Positions 63,481 to 64,000 of a stretch of 64,000 nucleotides of DNA are shown piece after piece. Position numbers and translations under genes: made by a program. Source of the stretch: Cristatella mucedo. Its lineage: Eukaryota > Bryozoa > Phylactolaemata > Cristatellidae. The stretch spans positions 15,607,001 through 15,671,000 of the forward strand of contig WPIO01000002.1 of the NCBI GenBank assembly GCA_009760855.2, in the 5' to 3' direction. Under the pieces are notes generated by a model. The model was given only the letters and a program-made list of their open reading frames with translations. It was not told the DNA's origin and made no database searches. Numbering within the stretch: position 1 is the stretch's first letter; each line of letters starts with the position of its first letter.

Positions 63481-64000
63481 GAAAGGAGATTAAGTAAGGG
63501 CAAGGTAATCACAACACTGAATGTCAAGTGTATGTGCATGTAAACACTATCTGAACTTTTAGCTGAAATGCACATACACTGCCGATATGGACCTTGCATA
63601 TATTTATATGTTAATAGTGACATTTTAAGTAATTTGTGACATTTGCCTGAGCTATTCTTGGTTTGAAACCATTAGACGCATTGTTTAAACTAGGTATCTC
63701 GCATGCAGTAAGCAAGCAGGCTTGGCTAACGAGGAATATGGTTGTTTCTCTTGTTTCTTATCTCTACTAATTCTAGCAAGAAAGTTCGTTGCTTCACTTG
63801 GCAAGATGGCACACTCTGTCACGAGGCAAGATAGTGCATCGGTGTCTTCTGTGACCATATTATGACTTCTTCGACAATGACTCAACTAAACGAGTCCACA
63901 GGCAGTGAGCTCCCTATTACATGCACATGTTGCCTGCTGATTATGCAGCTCATCACCAGAAGTTTAAAACTATCAGTAATTCTGCTCCTGAGATTTTTGC
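63481..64000. other. ANAPC5 intron 5, right edge
   Basis: No exon with a compatible phase and a convincing APC5 segment is seen before the window ends. Confidence 0.4.

Noticed and set aside
63901-64000. Sixth ANAPC5 exon at the right edge
   Set aside because: The candidate after TTATGCAG meets a stop in the required phase and has no recognisable APC5 segment.

Overview
The window is nuclear DNA from an animal, most likely an invertebrate; the sequence does not fix the phylum. Evidence: two conserved eukaryotic genes are split by many GT-AG introns (one intron appears to be GC-AG). Most of the rest is non-LTR retrotransposon fragments, tRNA-derived SINEs and long TG, TC and CA microsatellites.

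Layout. 1-11.4 kb: no host gene recognised; repeats, a 5'-truncated LINE (family L-A, with a YADD reverse-transcriptase motif), and an LTR retrotransposon at 7709-10871 that split an older L-A copy. 11.37-22.1 kb: an AT-rich island with the decayed remains of a large virus-like or Polinton-like DNA element. It holds a protein-primed type B DNA polymerase carrying an HNH/endonuclease VII-like zinc insert, several small ORFs (two are tandem paralogues), a reverse-strand block coding for phage-fibre-like repeats, and a forward gene with an adenovirus pX-like glycine/hydrophobic segment. No capsid, packaging ATPase or integrase gene was recognised. 22.1-25.5 kb: no gene recognised. 25.5-45.7 kb: a complete DUS1L gene on + (tRNA dihydrouridine synthase), which I reconstruct as 11 coding exons totalling 1515 nt including the stop, with introns full of LINEs and SINEs. 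45.7-54.3 kb: repeat-rich intergenic DNA. 54.5 kb to the right edge: the first five coding exons of ANAPC5 on + (anaphase-promoting complex subunit 5), cut by the window end.

Two LINE families dominate. L-A ends in a GCGCC/GGCGC hairpin followed by (ATT)n. L-B ends with a conserved segment followed by (ACATT)n. One SINE family (S1) joins a tRNA-like head to an L-A-like hairpin tail, suggesting it borrows the L-A machinery. A second SINE family (S2) has a related tRNA-like head but a different tail.

Main points for a second look: the virus-like island and its repeated ATTATAGA..ATGG start context; the shared LINE/SINE tail hairpin; a perfect 16-bp inverted repeat that encloses the predicted splice acceptor of DUS1L exon 9; and several long perfect hairpins. 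All family assignments come from reading motifs by eye; no database search was run.
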